Positions 35,659 through 48,010 are shown, numbered from the stretch's first letter. The stretch: DNA of 64,000 nt from Gloeopeniophorella convolvens (GCA_022496205.1 WTXD01000032.1:62001-126000); one strand, 5' to 3'. Notes: generated by a model not told the origin, from the sequence alone. Translations and numbers: made by a program.

Positions 35659-36031
35659 GGGGTGGGCCTATAGCTCGAGACTCTGTACGGCGCCGTCTTC
35701 AAATCTTCATGGGAATTTGTTGACGTGCCGCTACGGAACGCTGGCGAGAATGCTAGGCGGACAAAGCCCGAGTGCTGGCGAGCTCTTTGACGTTGTTGTG
35801 CGCCGGTGTATGTAACGGTGACCGAGTCGAGATGACGGCACGGCCATCGGCAAACCCCGGCAATGGTTAGCGCTTTAGCACTGTGCCGCAGCTCAGACGA
35901 ACAACTGCAAGCTCATGCACGACCAAGTTAGTCCAATCCTAGTACCTTGACTCATCAATCTCAACCATTCCCTGTGATACTCGGACCTGACGCGAGTACC
36001 GCACTAGCAGAAGGGCGCTCTCACATTTAGT
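35659..36031. promoter_or_regulatory. Divergent spacer of CRD1 and PIG-L genes
   Basis: These 373 bp separate the two divergent ATGs and presumably hold both promoters. No TATA box or repeated element was recognised. Confidence 0.45.
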
Positions 36032-37017
36032 ATGGCTCTCAGTGCTATTTACATATTCCTCGCTTCCATCCCTTTGTTCCTCAGCCTTTTCCTCCAACCA
36101 TGGCATCCTGACGACGTGTTTCCACCGCAATATACTCACGACCTATCATCTCCTCCTCGAATCCTACTTGTGACAGCGCATCCTGACGACGAGACCTTTT
36201 TCTTCGGACCGACGCTTACTTCGCTACTCCCGGACTCAGTGGATGGTGCATCCTCGAAGTCTGTGTCTGACAGTTCTTCACAAGTCTATTCGCTATGCCT
36301 CTCCGTTGGAAATGCGGACGGGTTGGGCCTTGTTCGCAGACGGGAACTTGATGATAGTCTTGACATTCTTGGGGTGGCCAAGAATAAGCGGCAAGTTCTC
36401 GATCAGCCGTGCGTACCTCGGTTGAAGCACGGGATTACCTGCATGAACTGACTAATTTGATTAGCGAATTTCCAGACAGCATGACCACGATTTGGGATGC
36501 AGATATCATTGCTACCACGGTGGGCAAGCATGTTGTAGACAAGAATATCTCGATTGTGAGGTTCTCGTCCACTGTTCTATATGCCCTTACTAAATGCCAG
36601 CAGATCTTAACTTTTGATTCGTACGGAATCACTGGCCACCCAAACCACTACTCTCTATATCATGGAGTGTCACGCCTGCTTGCTACGGAACCATCTGTCA
36701 CTAGACATCCCTTGGTGGCGTATGCCCTCACTTCGAAGCCGGTCTTCGTCAAATTTACAGGGGTCATAAACCCACTGCTCATCAAGTTGAGCGCGGTCCT
36801 CCCAACAACTCTGCAGTCCATCGTACCTGGCGGGACCTCGAGGGATCGCCCGGTTTTCGTCGCAGGGGTCAAAGAATATGTTAGAGCCGTCGAAGCTACG
36901 ATGCAACACAGATCACAGCGCATCTGGTTCCGCTGGTTGTATCTGGCCTTTTCCCAATACATGTGGATGAATGAGTGGGAGTTTATCCCTGCAACCTCCG
37001 GCAAGACAGCACTGTGA
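36032..37017 (+). CDS. GPI12: N-acetylglucosaminyl-phosphatidylinositol de-N-acetylase (PIG-L family)
   Basis: Catalyses the second step of GPI-anchor synthesis at the cytosolic face of the ER: removal of acetate from GlcNAc-PI. Exons 36032-36408, 36465-36555 and 36601-37017 join in frame to 294 residues. An N-terminal hydrophobic segment (residues about 3-22) would anchor it in the ER. The metal-binding motif AHPDDE is at residues 49-54, followed by SVGNADGLGLVRRREL, typical of PIG-L, and later LTFDSYGITGHPNHYSLYHG with the second conserved metal/catalytic His pair. The C-terminus has a second hydrophobic region (RWLYLAFSQYMWMNEW). Length and motifs fit an active enzyme. Confidence 0.94.
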
Positions 37018-37543
37018 CTTTCATGAGCCATGTGAGTCTCTGTGGGATGATCTATGACGTGCCGTGGCGCCAACTCTTGTTATTCACAGTCTTTAATCGG
37101 CACCCTTCAAAGGTGACAGCAAGTCGGGAAAACAGTCCGGAGTGGCTGTGTGCAGTTGGTGTGCGATGTCAGGGTCGCGTGTGGGCCATATGGACAAGCA
37201 CGCTTGTGCGCGTACCAATTGAGAATGTTTGCTGTTCGTCAGTTTCGTAGTGTGATACTTGGGATATCCCGCAATTGATCATGCACGTTCGGAAACGGAG
37301 ACTTGAAGAGTCCACCAGTACACACTCAAGTCGACATCGGAGTGCCAGCACGGGTCCGCAACTCCGTGGCTGCATCCGAGCGCGTTCCGGGAGTGAATTG
37401 ACGGTTGTTCGCTTACGTGGTGCCTGCATCAACCTATCTCTTGGCAAAATGACCGCAATTGACACCGCGCAGACCATGGATTGGCTTTCCGCGTATTTCT
37501 ATAATCTACTTTCCTCTCCGTTCCTAGTCTTCGTCCAAGTTCA
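37018..37543. other. Intergenic between PIG-L and AAA ATPase genes
   Basis: This spacer has a small open frame just before the ATPase start (from 37449, MTAIDTAQTMDWL) that is not needed for the model and probably is leader sequence. I see no gene. Confidence 0.5.
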
Positions 37544-40381
37544 ATGCGGCCTCCCCCTTCCTCCGCCAGCACCCTCCTTCCCATTCTTCGTCAATGTAAC
37601 TTGCCAGCGCGCTCGGTCGCGTTGCGGCGGCCCGCAGCGGCTGTTGTTCCGTCTGGCCACCCACCACCAAGGCGGTTGTTCTCGCAGAGCGCTTATCTGC
37701 GGAATTCCAACGCAAGTCCTGGAGGGAGTAGTACTGCCGGGAAGAGCGACGAGCCCCCTCCAAACGACGCTGAAGGGCCGTCCCGGGGCAAACGATGGAA
37801 GAGTAGTGAGACGAAGCGGGAGAGATCGCCCTTCGTAGATGCGACACTCACTGCACTCATGGGTATTGGGATTGGTGAGTAGCCTTTGTCTCTAGTGCGA
37901 GTTCTCATCCTCGGTTCATGTTCTGGACCTGAAAGCTGCGAGTCGCGGTCGCCTATCCTGTTTCTTGTCACTCCAATAATTCTCGCACATCCGGCGTGTC
38001 TGCCATCGCATCACGCTCTTCGGGGAACAGTAGGCGCGTCAGAACGCGCCCTGGTGCCATACCTCGCGGCCTATATGCGTTCACAGACGAACTTTAGGCA
38101 CCGTCACCCCCCACACCCCTGAGGATACGACCAGCGCATCTCTGTCTTATCCCCCCCCTCCCCCCTCCATATGCCCGCTGTGCGACTTCCGCAAGCATTT
38201 AACTCGTGTTACGCCCATGTCATTCGTGCTTGCTAAACTTTGAACAGCTTTTGTGGGTGGTATAGCTTACTATTCCTGGTACAAGAAGAATGTCCTCGAC
38301 AAGGTATTGTTTCGTTTGACGAATCACCGAAGTGTGCGTGGATTTATCGTGCGCTTCCAGATCGAGAGAGCGTTCCAAGGTGGTTATGACCCGGCTCTGG
38401 AACTGGCCGTGTACGCGAAGAAATCGATGCAGAACGAGCACGCGACGGACGCTGTTGATGAACTCGAAGTCGAGGATGGTCCCTGGACGAAGCATCTCCG
38501 ACGAAAGGAACAAGACATCCTTGATAAGATCATCCACGGCGAAGAGAAGGGACATTACTTCATGTTACTCGGGTGCAAGGTTCGCGGAAGTCTTCCTCCG
38601 CCCTTCGATGGTCCTGACCCATCCCCGTCGTTGTCAGGGAACCGGAAAAACTACCATGATTCTGGACGCAATGCAGGGAAACTTGGCGGATGGGGTAGCC
38701 ATGTGCGACGCGCACCCTGACCTCGAAGTATTTCGGCTTCGGCTGGGAAAGGCGCTGGATTACGAGTTCAATGAGGACTCACAAACAGGCCTATTCTCTC
38801 GGCGTGATCCAAGAGAAGGTGAAACTACTGGTTCCATGGTCAATTGCTCTCTAACATGTACCGCGAAGGTGGACCTGGGCTTGACATCGAACGAGGTAGG
38901 TGTTCTGCGCCGCCATCATACAAAGAAGGCGCGACCATAGCTGATCATGCTCAGCTTTGAATAAACTTGAGAAAGTGGCTCTTCGCTCCGCAAGAAGGAC
39001 AGGGAAACCGCTCGTTCTTGTGCTAAACAACGTGCACGTGTTCAATAACGACGACGGTGGTAGAAACATGTTGATTCAACTTCAACAACGCGCGGAGTCA
39101 TGGGCTGCGAGTGGTGAGCCACTACCTCCTGCTTAGGGACACTCGGAACTAATAACATTCTCGATAGGCATATTGACACTGGTGCTGAGCTCGTAAGCAT
39201 ATATGCCTTGAAAAGATCGTTGATTAAATCTGCATATCAGGGATGATTTCTGGCCATTCTTTGTCCTTCGTACGCCTTATTTGTCTCATCCTTGGAGAAC
39301 GTCTTGTCTCACTCTGTTCCCTCAGGCAAGAACGCGAGTCGTATGCATGTGGGTGCTGCAGGTCTTCATCATGAGACTTTGGCTTATGTCTGTCTTGTGT
39401 CAGGTGTTAACGATTTACGATCTGGATGTTAAGGAGGCAGACAACGCGTGCCAAAGAATGCGCCACTACACCGCACTCCCTAACCCTCCCCCGGAAGCTC
39501 TGGCAGAAGCTACATCGATCGTGGGCGGACGGCTCGCATACCTCAATCGCATATCCAGGGCCCGGGATATGGTGGGTATGGCGAGGCACATGTTAACGGT
39601 TGAGAAGGGGTGGCTCCTCAGCCGAATCGGCTTGATCGAGGATTGCGACGACGACGTCATGGATGAAGTACGGTCTACAGCCTCTGCAACTCAGACCCTA
39701 CTTACTGACTACGCATAACAGCAAAAATGGAGCTCTTGTTCCTGGTTATTGCTTCGCGAGTTCGTCAAGCTTAGACAAGAGCAAGAAAGAGAAATGGAGG
39801 AAGCCATTGCCGCTGGTAAGGATGTCTCAGTGCACGATTTGCCTCTCCCTTCATTACCCTATGTGAGTACAGGTGACTCGCGGAGAGCTTGATGTTCATC
39901 CGATTTCCTTCAGTTTCAATGTCGACAGATCATGACTAGGGCGGATTTCCTGGAAGGTTCGTGACACCTCGTCTCTGCGCCGCCTTGTTCACCATCCCTT
40001 TGTAGACCTCGACAGAGCCAACATAATCTCAATAGACGTGAGTCTTGCAGTCAAGCTTGCGGTTTCGGGCGTCTGTCCACCAATCTGACACCTGTCTCAG
40101 ATCAACCACGACGTGAGACCTGACTCCATGCTGATTCTTCAAGCCGCCCGGGAGGTGGTGGAAGAGGAAGGTTTCGACGACTCGCTGGACTCTGTCCGGG
40201 CCCGGATAGACGAGATCGAGAGCCTGCACCGGACACGAGAGTTGACGGTAGGCCGAACTATGTATCTTACTCCGATCGTCACCTGATCTGATTCGCACGC
40301 CCTCAGTTCAAGGATGTGGCCAGTGGCGACCGGATCCGTCTGACGGTAGACAAAGGTGGCGCGCGTTTAGTGGATGGTTAG
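37544..40381 (+). CDS. Mitochondrial-type AAA+ P-loop ATPase with C-terminal winged helix
   Basis: The ATG is at 37544. Early exons are 37544-37874, 38248-38303, 38361-38579, 38638-38818, 38869-38895 and one from 38955; about a dozen join to the TAG at 40381. The N-terminus is Arg/Ser/Pro-rich without acids (a mitochondrial presequence), then comes a membrane segment AFVGGIAYYSWYKKN. The P-loop GCKGTGKTTM spans the 38580-38637 intron. A Walker B-like strand follows in KPLVLVLNNVHVF and a sensor region in ILTLVLSSDDFWPFFVLR. The C-terminal part (HMLTVEKGWLLSRIGLIEDC onward) fits the fungal AAA winged-helix domain. Probable ATPase tied to the inner membrane; substrate unknown. The first intron (373 nt) is far longer than the others. 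Confidence 0.85.
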
Positions 40382-40822
40382 AGTACCCGGGAGGTCTGTT
40401 TCGCGTCCGCGTCTTGTCTCCGCCGGCGGGCCGGCACGTGTCGTTCATTATGGAGTATTATCTTATACAGTTATACGCTTCAGCTCTTTGGATGGCCCCG
40501 CCTCTCACTCGCATGTCTCGGCGTTCCCTGGGAAACATCACTTCTAGGGTTCCCCAGAAGAAGATCGAAGACAACGAAGAGGCCCAAGCACCCTTTGTCT
40601 GACTGCGTGATCGAGGGTGGCCCGTTGTCCCCAATGCCTTGGGAGGGCCATGCATCCTCCGAGACGAGACACCACACATCGCTTCCCAATTAGCGTAATC
40701 ATTTTCGTAGAGAGGGGGTGCTCGTGGTATAAAAACAGGCAGTAAGGCATCTTGTATCGCTTATATCGCACTTACCTTGCAGCTAGTACTTCTCTGATCC
40801 CTCAGACACTCGACTACTTGCC
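40382..40822. other. Intergenic with promoter of the DPBB gene
   Basis: This 441 bp spacer contains a TATA box near its right end and otherwise no recognisable feature. Confidence 0.5.
40728..40735 (+). promoter_or_regulatory. TATA box of DPBB gene
   Basis: TATAAAAA lies 95 nt upstream of the ATG at 40823, as expected for a well-expressed secreted protein gene. Confidence 0.7.
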
Positions 40823-41364
40823 ATGTTCTTCCCCGCATTCTTCGCTGCATTCTTCGCATGCCTTGTGTCTGTCCTCGCGGGACCCCTCAAGACGCGCTCT
40901 GAGTCCGGCCGCGTGAGTCGTGTCTCGTGTTCGTGCGCGTGACTGGGCAATATGATTGACGCTTTTGGCAGGGCACCTGGTTCGACGTCGGCCTCGGCGC
41001 ATGCGGCGAGTACAACGTGAACAGCGATCTCATTGTCGCGCTTGCTACGCCCGACTACGCGAACGGCGCGCACTGCGACAAGGTAGGGTGCAGCCACGAT
41101 TCATTTGGTTGGGTGTGTAGCTGACGTGATCATCTGATGTCACCGTCTAGAAAATCACCATCACTGCGAACGGTCGCACCGCTACTGCGCTCGTCCGCGA
41201 TGAGTGCCCGAGCTGCGCCCAAGGCAGCATTGGTGAGCTAGCCCAGGTCTGCGATAGAAAACCTTTTAGACTGACGCGCTCATCCAGACATGTCGCCCTC
41301 GTTGTTCCAGCACTTCGCCGGGCTTGACGTCGGCGTCGTCCAGGTCACCTGGCAATATGACTGA
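40823..41364 (+). CDS. Small secreted double-psi beta-barrel (RlpA/expansin-like) protein
   Basis: Exons 40823-40912, 40972-41082, 41151-41232 and 41288-41364 total 360 nt (119 residues). A signal peptide (MFFPAFFAAFFACLVSVLAG) precedes a short propeptide-like stretch. The mature domain has GTWFDVGLGACGEYN, DLIVALATPDYANGAHCDK, TALVRDECPSCAQGSIDMS and LDVGVVQVTW. This is the compact DPBB fold seen in RlpA-like, barwin-like and papain-inhibitor-type fungal proteins. It lacks a second expansin (cellulose-binding) domain. Members bind cell-wall sugars or inhibit proteases; catalytic activity is not implied. Four Cys residues sit in the mature part, enough for two disulfides. Confidence 0.92.
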
Positions 41365-41559
41365 GCAGCCGCGAGTCGGCGTGCTCTCTCGCACTCTTTC
41401 ATGGATCCAAATGTCGGGCTGCTCCTCGACCAGCGCCGAAGTAGTGACCCGCAACATGGGAGATGCCGGGTGTATCTCGCCTGGTGGATATATATATATG
41501 TACACTCTACATACGTTGTGTTGACAGATACACTAGAATAAGACCGCCCAGGCAACATA

Positions 41560-44028
41560 TTAGGGTACAGATAATCCAGGTTTCTCAACGATCGGCATGA
41601 TGCATGTTTCGGAAGATGAATGGCCGCCAGTTGGGAGAGTTCTTTTATTCGATTGCTCTGACGCGGCTTTGGGTAAGACCTCTGCCAACTCGCTCTTTCG
41701 AGCGTGCATGACCCGCAGAACTAGAGACGATGCGTGATTGAGAGCAAGCATAGCATAATCGCATGAGATACGAACCAAAAGCAAGGATGGTGCTGAGACC
41801 CATCGCTCCCAGCCCGATACACGAAGACATGCGGTATTCCGGAGCCTGTCGGGTGTTCCATATGAATGAGCCAAGCCTGTGCGCGGTTAAGAAGATGTTC
41901 CAATGAGAGCATGCGGATTGGAAAACGCACAAGTTTCCAAGATTTCCGGAACTGCTGATAATTGCGAGTGTTGCTGCACGCTTTGCAGGAGGGCCGGAGA
42001 ACACGGGGGATATTGAGACTAACGACAGAGCTAGACCTAAAATAAATTTAGCCTCGTCTAGTCGGGAATTTTTGGAGGATGAAGGTACCTGCATATCCGC
42101 ATGTTATCAAGAACACAGACATGTACTCAACGGCGACACCCTCAGCCGAGCCTCCTATAGCGAAACTGACGATGATTATACACCACCAGGAAGCGACATG
42201 CACGAGGTGCTCCCAGGTCTTTTCTGATGATCCATGTCAGCATTGAGTCAATGGTGATATCAGGAAGCATGAACGAACCTGCGTAGAGCACATTGACGCA
42301 GCAGACGGCTGCGGCAACGAACCATGGAGGTCTGGGATATTTGGTTACGGCCTATCTGACAAGTGGCTCGGTAAAATGCGTACACTGAGAGCAGGAGAGA
42401 TGTGGTCGTGGCAAAGCCGAGCGCAGAGACAAGGCTACGGTGAGGCTTTAGTAGGGTTCTACGGCATAACCCCCAAAATGTCGTCGACTTACGAAGGGAA
42501 GGAGTTCGCAAAGCTACATCCGAGTAGTATCAAACACATCATGGTTGCAAAAATAAGGACCTTTGAGTCTTTTATAGCATAAACTAACCCTGCCCAAGCC
42601 CTAAACGAACGATGAGCGCAGTCTTGGGAACCCACGTCGCAGTGATACTTACGACTCCTCAAGATCGCCTCTGTTGGCTCTGGCACCCCCGGCAAGGTGG
42701 CTTTGAGGGTCCACGGTCTCTGCATGTAAGACACGTAGAGGCAGGTCGCGCAAAAGCCACCTAATTCCATAAGTACAGAGGTTCCTTCCGCGGAAGGGTT
42801 AACGAGCGCACATCGATATCAGCCCGAAGAACGCAACCGTAGCTCCCTGTGCATCCGTCAGTTTACAGTTGCCTACTACCCTAAACGGCAAACCGACCTC
42901 TATGCAGAACAGCCTGTTAGAAGCTAGATCTCAGAACCCGAGAACGCAAGGGAAAGAACTGGTAGACGAACCATCTCCAGGCCCGGACGCCTGCTTTACC
43001 TTCTGTTCCCAACAAAATCCCATCAACGATCAGCTATGCTGCAGTGAGCTTGGATTAGAGGAAATAGTATGTTGCCCTACACTTCCGAATGCGTTGGAGG
43101 CTAGAAAGCTTGCGTATAAGCTGGTGGACCGGAGGCTGAGCTCCTGGCGCCGTAGGTTTGTCAGTAGAAGTTGATGCTGAGAGCTGGGCTTCAGCGGCCT
43201 ACCGGTCCGGTGTACGATCTTGAAAGGGTATACAATGCTGAAGTGTAGAATGCAGCCTAAGAGAGTTTAGAGGGTCGCTCTCCAGGATACAAGCTCTGAG
43301 AAACTACCTCAGCAACCCCGACAAGAACTCGGCAGGCGAGTATCCCTGAAAGGTTCCGTGTCACCTGCGTCCACGTGAGCTGCGAAAAAGGAATGAATGA
43401 TAACGGTCGATACGTACGCCGCCCGCAGCGACTGCAAGCCCCCACGCAAGAAGACACGCGCCAGTCAGGTAATGCGATTTTCTTAGTCTGAGACAATTAG
43501 TCATACACCAGGCTGGTGACAGAGGAGTGGAACACACAATGTAAGGCGGTCCAATATCTATCAGAAATCGGATTAGCTATAGAAAGAGGAGGGTGGACGT
43601 TCACTTACCAGATAACACGGAGCTTGAGCAAGACAGAAGGATGCGTATATAGTGGCAAGCACAATATTGTACTGGGTGTCTAACCACACTTGCTCTCAGA
43701 GAAGTTTCTACATAGAGTAAATGACTGTCTCACCAGTCAGATGGAGGTCCTGCTGTAGACCTTGATCCCGGGATATGTTGATGGCGATCCGCTAGAGTAA
43801 CGAAAGGTGACCTCTATGAAGCAGCGGGGAATGGAAGGCGCCACTTACGTCGACATTGGTGACAACAAAGGCGATAATGACTACGGGGAGAAGGCGCAGG
43901 TCGAGCTTGCGTGCTAGTGCCCTTTCCAATGTACGCTCATTGGACAGACAATCGCCGGTGCACGGTACCCCACTGGAGGTACCAAACTTGAGAGGTACCT
44001 CCCCATGAGATTCGGCGATTGTCAGCAT
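41560..44028 (-). CDS. MFS transporter, allantoate permease (Dal5/ACS) type
   Basis: Organic-anion/proton symporter family of the plasma membrane. The ATG at 44028 opens a hydrophilic N-terminus leading to ALARKLDLRLLPVVIIAF (43910-43855), the family hallmark before helix 1, and NVDRIAINISRDQGLQQDL. Further exons carry HYLTGACLLAWGLAVAAG, GILACRVLVGVAE, AAFYTSALYTLSR, ELSLRSTSLYASFLASNAFG and VRAWRWFVYQ (first half), then AGLVYAIKDSKVLIFATMMC, SALGFATTTSLLL and PPAKRAATLAIISSSGNLGN (second half) and a hydrophilic tail to the TAA at 41560. Roughly a dozen short introns are needed. I could not resolve the frame between about 42980 and 42660, so the gene may be intact or damaged there. Substrate unknown. 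Confidence 0.78.
43947..44023. repeat. Nested inverted repeat at the start of the MFS gene
   Basis: Outer arms GACAATCGCCG (43947-43957) and CGGCGATTGTC (44013-44023) are perfect 11 bp inverses. Inner arms GAGGTACC (43976-43983) and GGTACCTC (43994-44001) are perfect 8 bp inverses with a 10 nt loop. The structure begins 5 nt after the start of the first codon of the MFS gene and would fold in its mRNA. Confidence 0.8.
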
Positions 44029-45871
44029 TTGAACACGTATCGCGAGTTGAATGAGGCGACAGGGACAGACGACAGCCAAAATATAAAGGGTCCCTCAACC
44101 CAGTGCCTCCAACATGCGAATCCAGAGAATCTGCAATAGGAGAGAAGATCATGGAAACAGAGCACAATTTCTGCTGAACTGTTCCGTATACAGAAGCTCC
44201 GCGAAGATTCCGAAGATCCGTACTGAGGCCGAGAAGCGCTGGTAGGCTGGTGGACACGTTCTGTTTGCATTCTGTGCCAGGGCGATGGGCTACTGTCGAG
44301 CGAATCCGGCAAACTCTGTCGTAAAGCCTTCCAGAAACTGACCAGGGCAGAGGGGCGGAATGTATGCGGAACCTCGCGGAGGCGGCGCCACACGAGACCG
44401 TGAAAGTTTTGCAAGTACACCGGCTTGCAGCGATCCTGGACCGGGGTCAGCTGGTATCCAATGGCAGGTGTCGATGTCGACACATCTAGCCGGGCTGTGA
44501 TTATCGCTGGAGAGACCAGCTACCTCGGTGTCCTGGTCGAGCCCAATGAAACCGGCATCTGAAGGAAGTGCCCGGCGGCCGACTGTTCCTCGAATCATAA
44601 AAAGTGGATTGAGAGGACCGTACTATACCAATGGTTGTCGGTAGATGTTCTGCAGCCCTCTTATCACCATTCGTCACTGCGGCGACTCGGGTTCGGCAAC
44701 GCCTGCGATCCCGGTTACGTCTAGGTGAAGCGGGGAACGCTGCGCTAGTGACCAGTGCGGGCCACGGTTCTGATTCTTCGGCCAGTCAGCGGACCGGGTG
44801 GTGTTCAGTGGAAGACAGAGTCGAACTTCTGCTGTTCTAAAGTCAATGTCTTGACAAACTCCCTCGGCGATGTACTCGTCGCGTCAGAGACGTCATTGAA
44901 GGACTCTCGGCCGAGCATTATCAATGCGCGAGAAGCCTATAGAATCGCTGCATGTCCAACGCTCAGTCGATCAGGGGGATATGAGAATGGTATCAGTTCC
45001 ACCTTCCGAAACACCCATCGGATCCTCGAAGCGTGTACGTGCCAGAGGAAAAAACTTGTTCAACTAACTTCGCCAGTAGGCTGCACGTTGTGGCTACTCA
45101 CTGGCAGGATGCGCCAAGCGATTCATGAGCCTTTTTTTATGGGTATGTTGGCTGCGCTTGCCGCAAGCTTTCTGTAGGCTGGACATCCCCCCTGCAAGCG
45201 TCCATTGCCAGACGATTGTTGATGGTTCGAAGTTTTCTGGTTCCCAGATCCTTGGCGATGGTTTGCAAGGGTCTATTACCCTTTTTTTTTTTTTTTTAGC
45301 CACAGGGTAACGGAGCCGGTGAAATCAATTGTTGAAATGATGAGAGTGGCAGGGTCGTGTGGGACGAGGCAGACGGCAGCAGACGGCCCCCGTTCCGGGA
45401 AGGCCGGTTCTCGGGTTGGCGCCGTACCCGACGGGACTTGTCCATCATCTCATCATGCTTGCCTGCCGACTCGGTGTTGGTCGGTGTAGTGGCGGAGTGT
45501 CATGGGGTTCGTCGGGCTGTGCCCGTCTATCTCTACGCCAATACTTACAGGGAGTAAGTGGAACTGAGGCGACTGGGGCCGGCCGCCGTGACACGCTGGG
45601 TTGCCGCTGTACATGTGTTAATACCGCACTCCACCCCTTCTGGCGGTGGGTTTTCCTCTCCAGGGGCTTGGACTCAGGCTTTGGTCTTGAACATGATATG
45701 CAACTTGCGTCACAGGCGGCCACCGCCAGATCGCCATGGGGCATGTCTCTCGGCCCGCAATTACATTGTCCGCAACTTGCATCTCGATCGATCTGTCCCT
45801 CGCCCTCGACCATAAAATGCGCTATCCAGCCCGTCGCAGCACCCAACTTACCAGGTCCTTTCTGTGCCATC
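44029..45871. other. Divergent spacer of MFS and CoA-ligase genes
   Basis: This 1.84 kb segment presumably holds both promoters. A TATA-like CATAAAA lies about 60 nt before the ligase ATG (45811) and a T16 run at 45282-45297. The long frame reading into the ligase from 45359 starts at a non-ATG codon and is not coding. No gene was supported. Confidence 0.5.
45282..45297 (+). repeat. Homopolymer T16
   Basis: An uninterrupted run of 16 T in the spacer between divergent genes. It may act as a nucleosome-excluding tract; length could also vary with sequencing. Confidence 0.8.
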
Positions 45872-48010
45872 ATGCCTACCATCTACAAATCCTCGTCTCC
45901 TGGCTTTGAGGTAGTATCAGAATCCCTCTGGACGTTCCTTTTCGAGACCACCAAGCACGATCCCGCCCTCCCCGCGTACATTGACGCAGTGACCGGTCGC
46001 ACGCACTCCCGCCGCGACATCCGCAACCTCTCCCTCGAATTTGCCCATGGCATCCGCACACGTCTCTCAGAAGGGAACCGCCTGTTTCGCGGCGACACCG
46101 CGATGATTTTTAGCCCAAACAGCTTCGCATGGCCAATAGCGTTCTACGGATTCATCGCCGCCGGCGTCCGTGTGACCCTCGCTAACAGTGCTTACACCCC
46201 TGCCGAACTCGCCTTCCAGTACGCCGACAGCCGCGCGCGAGTCGTGTTTGTACATCCAGAGCTGGTTCCGGTCGCGTTGGCTATGTTCAAGCATATCGGT
46301 GTTTCGGACGACGAAGCGCGCCAGCGCCTCGTCGTGCTTGACTTCGGTGGTAATGGCAAAGAAGTGGCTGGCAAGGCAGGGCTGTTGGCATTGGAGGATC
46401 TTCTTGGCCTTGGCGCGCTTCCAGAGGAAGAGAAGTTCGTCGGCTCTCAGGCCAACGAGACCATTGTGCTCTGCTACTCCTCCGGAACAACTGGAAAGCC
46501 GAAAGGCGTCGAGGTGCGCATTCTAGACAAGCTTTTCTCTGCAATCGACTGACGCAGCGCCAGACCACGCACCGAAACTTGACCTCCCTGTTTCCAATGA
46601 TGCAGCGCGTGACGGTCCCTCTTGGTCCAAATAAAGATGCAGCGCTTGGAGTGCTTCCTTTCTACCACATCTATGGTATGTGGTGTTACTTCACTGCCCT
46701 CAGTTCGGTCATTGTCGATACCCCATACAGGCGTCGCCAATCTTTTGATTAACCCGTTTTTCTGTGGCTTCCCCCTCGTCATTTTCCCCGGGTTCGATCC
46801 GGAGCTAGTCTGCCAAAGCATCGAACGATACAAGATCACCCTCGCTTTAGTCGTCCCGCCCATCATTCTCGTCCTGATCCACCATCCCGGTGAGTCGTCG
46901 CTGAAAATTCACTGACACCTCCTTCCTAACTAGGAAAAATCACATGCACAGCGACGAATAAATACAACCTGCGATCTCTCCTATGGATGATCTCGGGAGC
47001 AGCGCCTCTCAGCGCGGCTGTCGTCGACCAGGCTACGAAGAAGTTCAGGTCTGTAGGCTGTGGCGTCGCCATCACGCAAGGTGTGTTGCACCCTTTTGTG
47101 CTCTCCATACTTGTCCAACTTCGATCTTAGGCTATGGCTTGACGGAGACTTCCCCTGTCACGCATTTGCTACATCCCAGAGACTGCATCCGGAAGGTTGG
47201 CTCCATCGGCGCTCTCCTTCCTAACCTTGAGGCTCGCCTTGTCGCCAGCGATGATGGGGAGATTATCGACGCTGCCCGTGGCCAGCCGGGCGAGCTTTGG
47301 GTCCGTGGGCCGACCGTCATGAAGGGGTACCTCAACAATCCATCTGCAACTGCGAACGCGATCACACCCGACGGCTGGTTCAAGACCGGCGACGTCGCCG
47401 TTGTGGACGAGGAGGGATTCTACGAGATCGTAGATCGTAAGAAGGAGCTGATCAAGTACAAGGTGAGAGTACCCCCCATTCGATGCGGCGCAGCCTTCTG
47501 ACATGCACTCTTTAGGGCTTCCAAGGTGCCCCGATCCATGTGATTGCCCTTGCCTGTTCATGCTGACCGTCTTCCCGCAGTGCCGCCGGCCGAGCTGGAG
47601 GGCATCCTCCTCCAGCATCCTGACATCGTCGACGCGGGGGTCATCGGGATTGACGACCCCGTGCAAGCCACTGAGCTTCCTCGGTACGCCTTCTGCCCCC
47701 TCAGCCCCGTCCGACATACCTACCCGTTTCCAGGGCATACGTCGTGCACAAAGCAGGCGTCGCGAAAGCGCCCAAGTCGTTCCCGCAGGACGTACAGAAG
47801 TGGGTCCAGGGCCGCGTCGCGAAGCACAAGTTCCTGCGCGGCGGTGTCGTCGTCGTCGACGTGATCCCGAAGAGGTACGCCCACCGTTGTGACGCTGCTC
47901 GGTGAGGGTCCTGATGGCGTTTCCACAGCGCTGCGGGAAAGATCCTGCGGAAAGATCTCCGCGACCGCGCGAAGGCAGAGATCAAGGCGGCGACGAAGGC
48001 GAAGTTGTGA
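45872..48010 (+). CDS. Acyl-CoA / 4-coumarate-CoA ligase-like AMP-forming enzyme
   Basis: Adenylates a carboxylic acid and transfers it to CoA. Exons 45872-46513, 46564-46675, 46731-46889, 46934-47080, 47131-47462, 47516-47525, 47581-47683, 47734-47874 and 47929-48010 give 575 residues. Core motifs in order: [13 protein letters not shown] (ATP loop), [83 protein letters not shown] and the catalytic-Lys segment [11 protein letters not shown]. The C-terminus AKL is a type-1 peroxisomal signal, so the enzyme probably works in peroxisomes. The family includes plant 4CL and fungal fatty or aromatic acyl-CoA ligases; the substrate cannot be told. One exon is only 10 nt. Confidence 0.95.

Noticed and set aside
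45359..45871. Open frame that would extend the CoA-ligase N-terminus by about 170 residues
   Set aside because: It starts at a non-ATG codon, is not protein-like, and a TATA-like element lies within it just before the ATG at 45872.
46785..46805. GGGTTCGATCC, resembling a tRNA T-arm
   Set aside because: It lies in a coding exon of the CoA-ligase (PGFDPE) and no acceptor or anticodon stems surround it.
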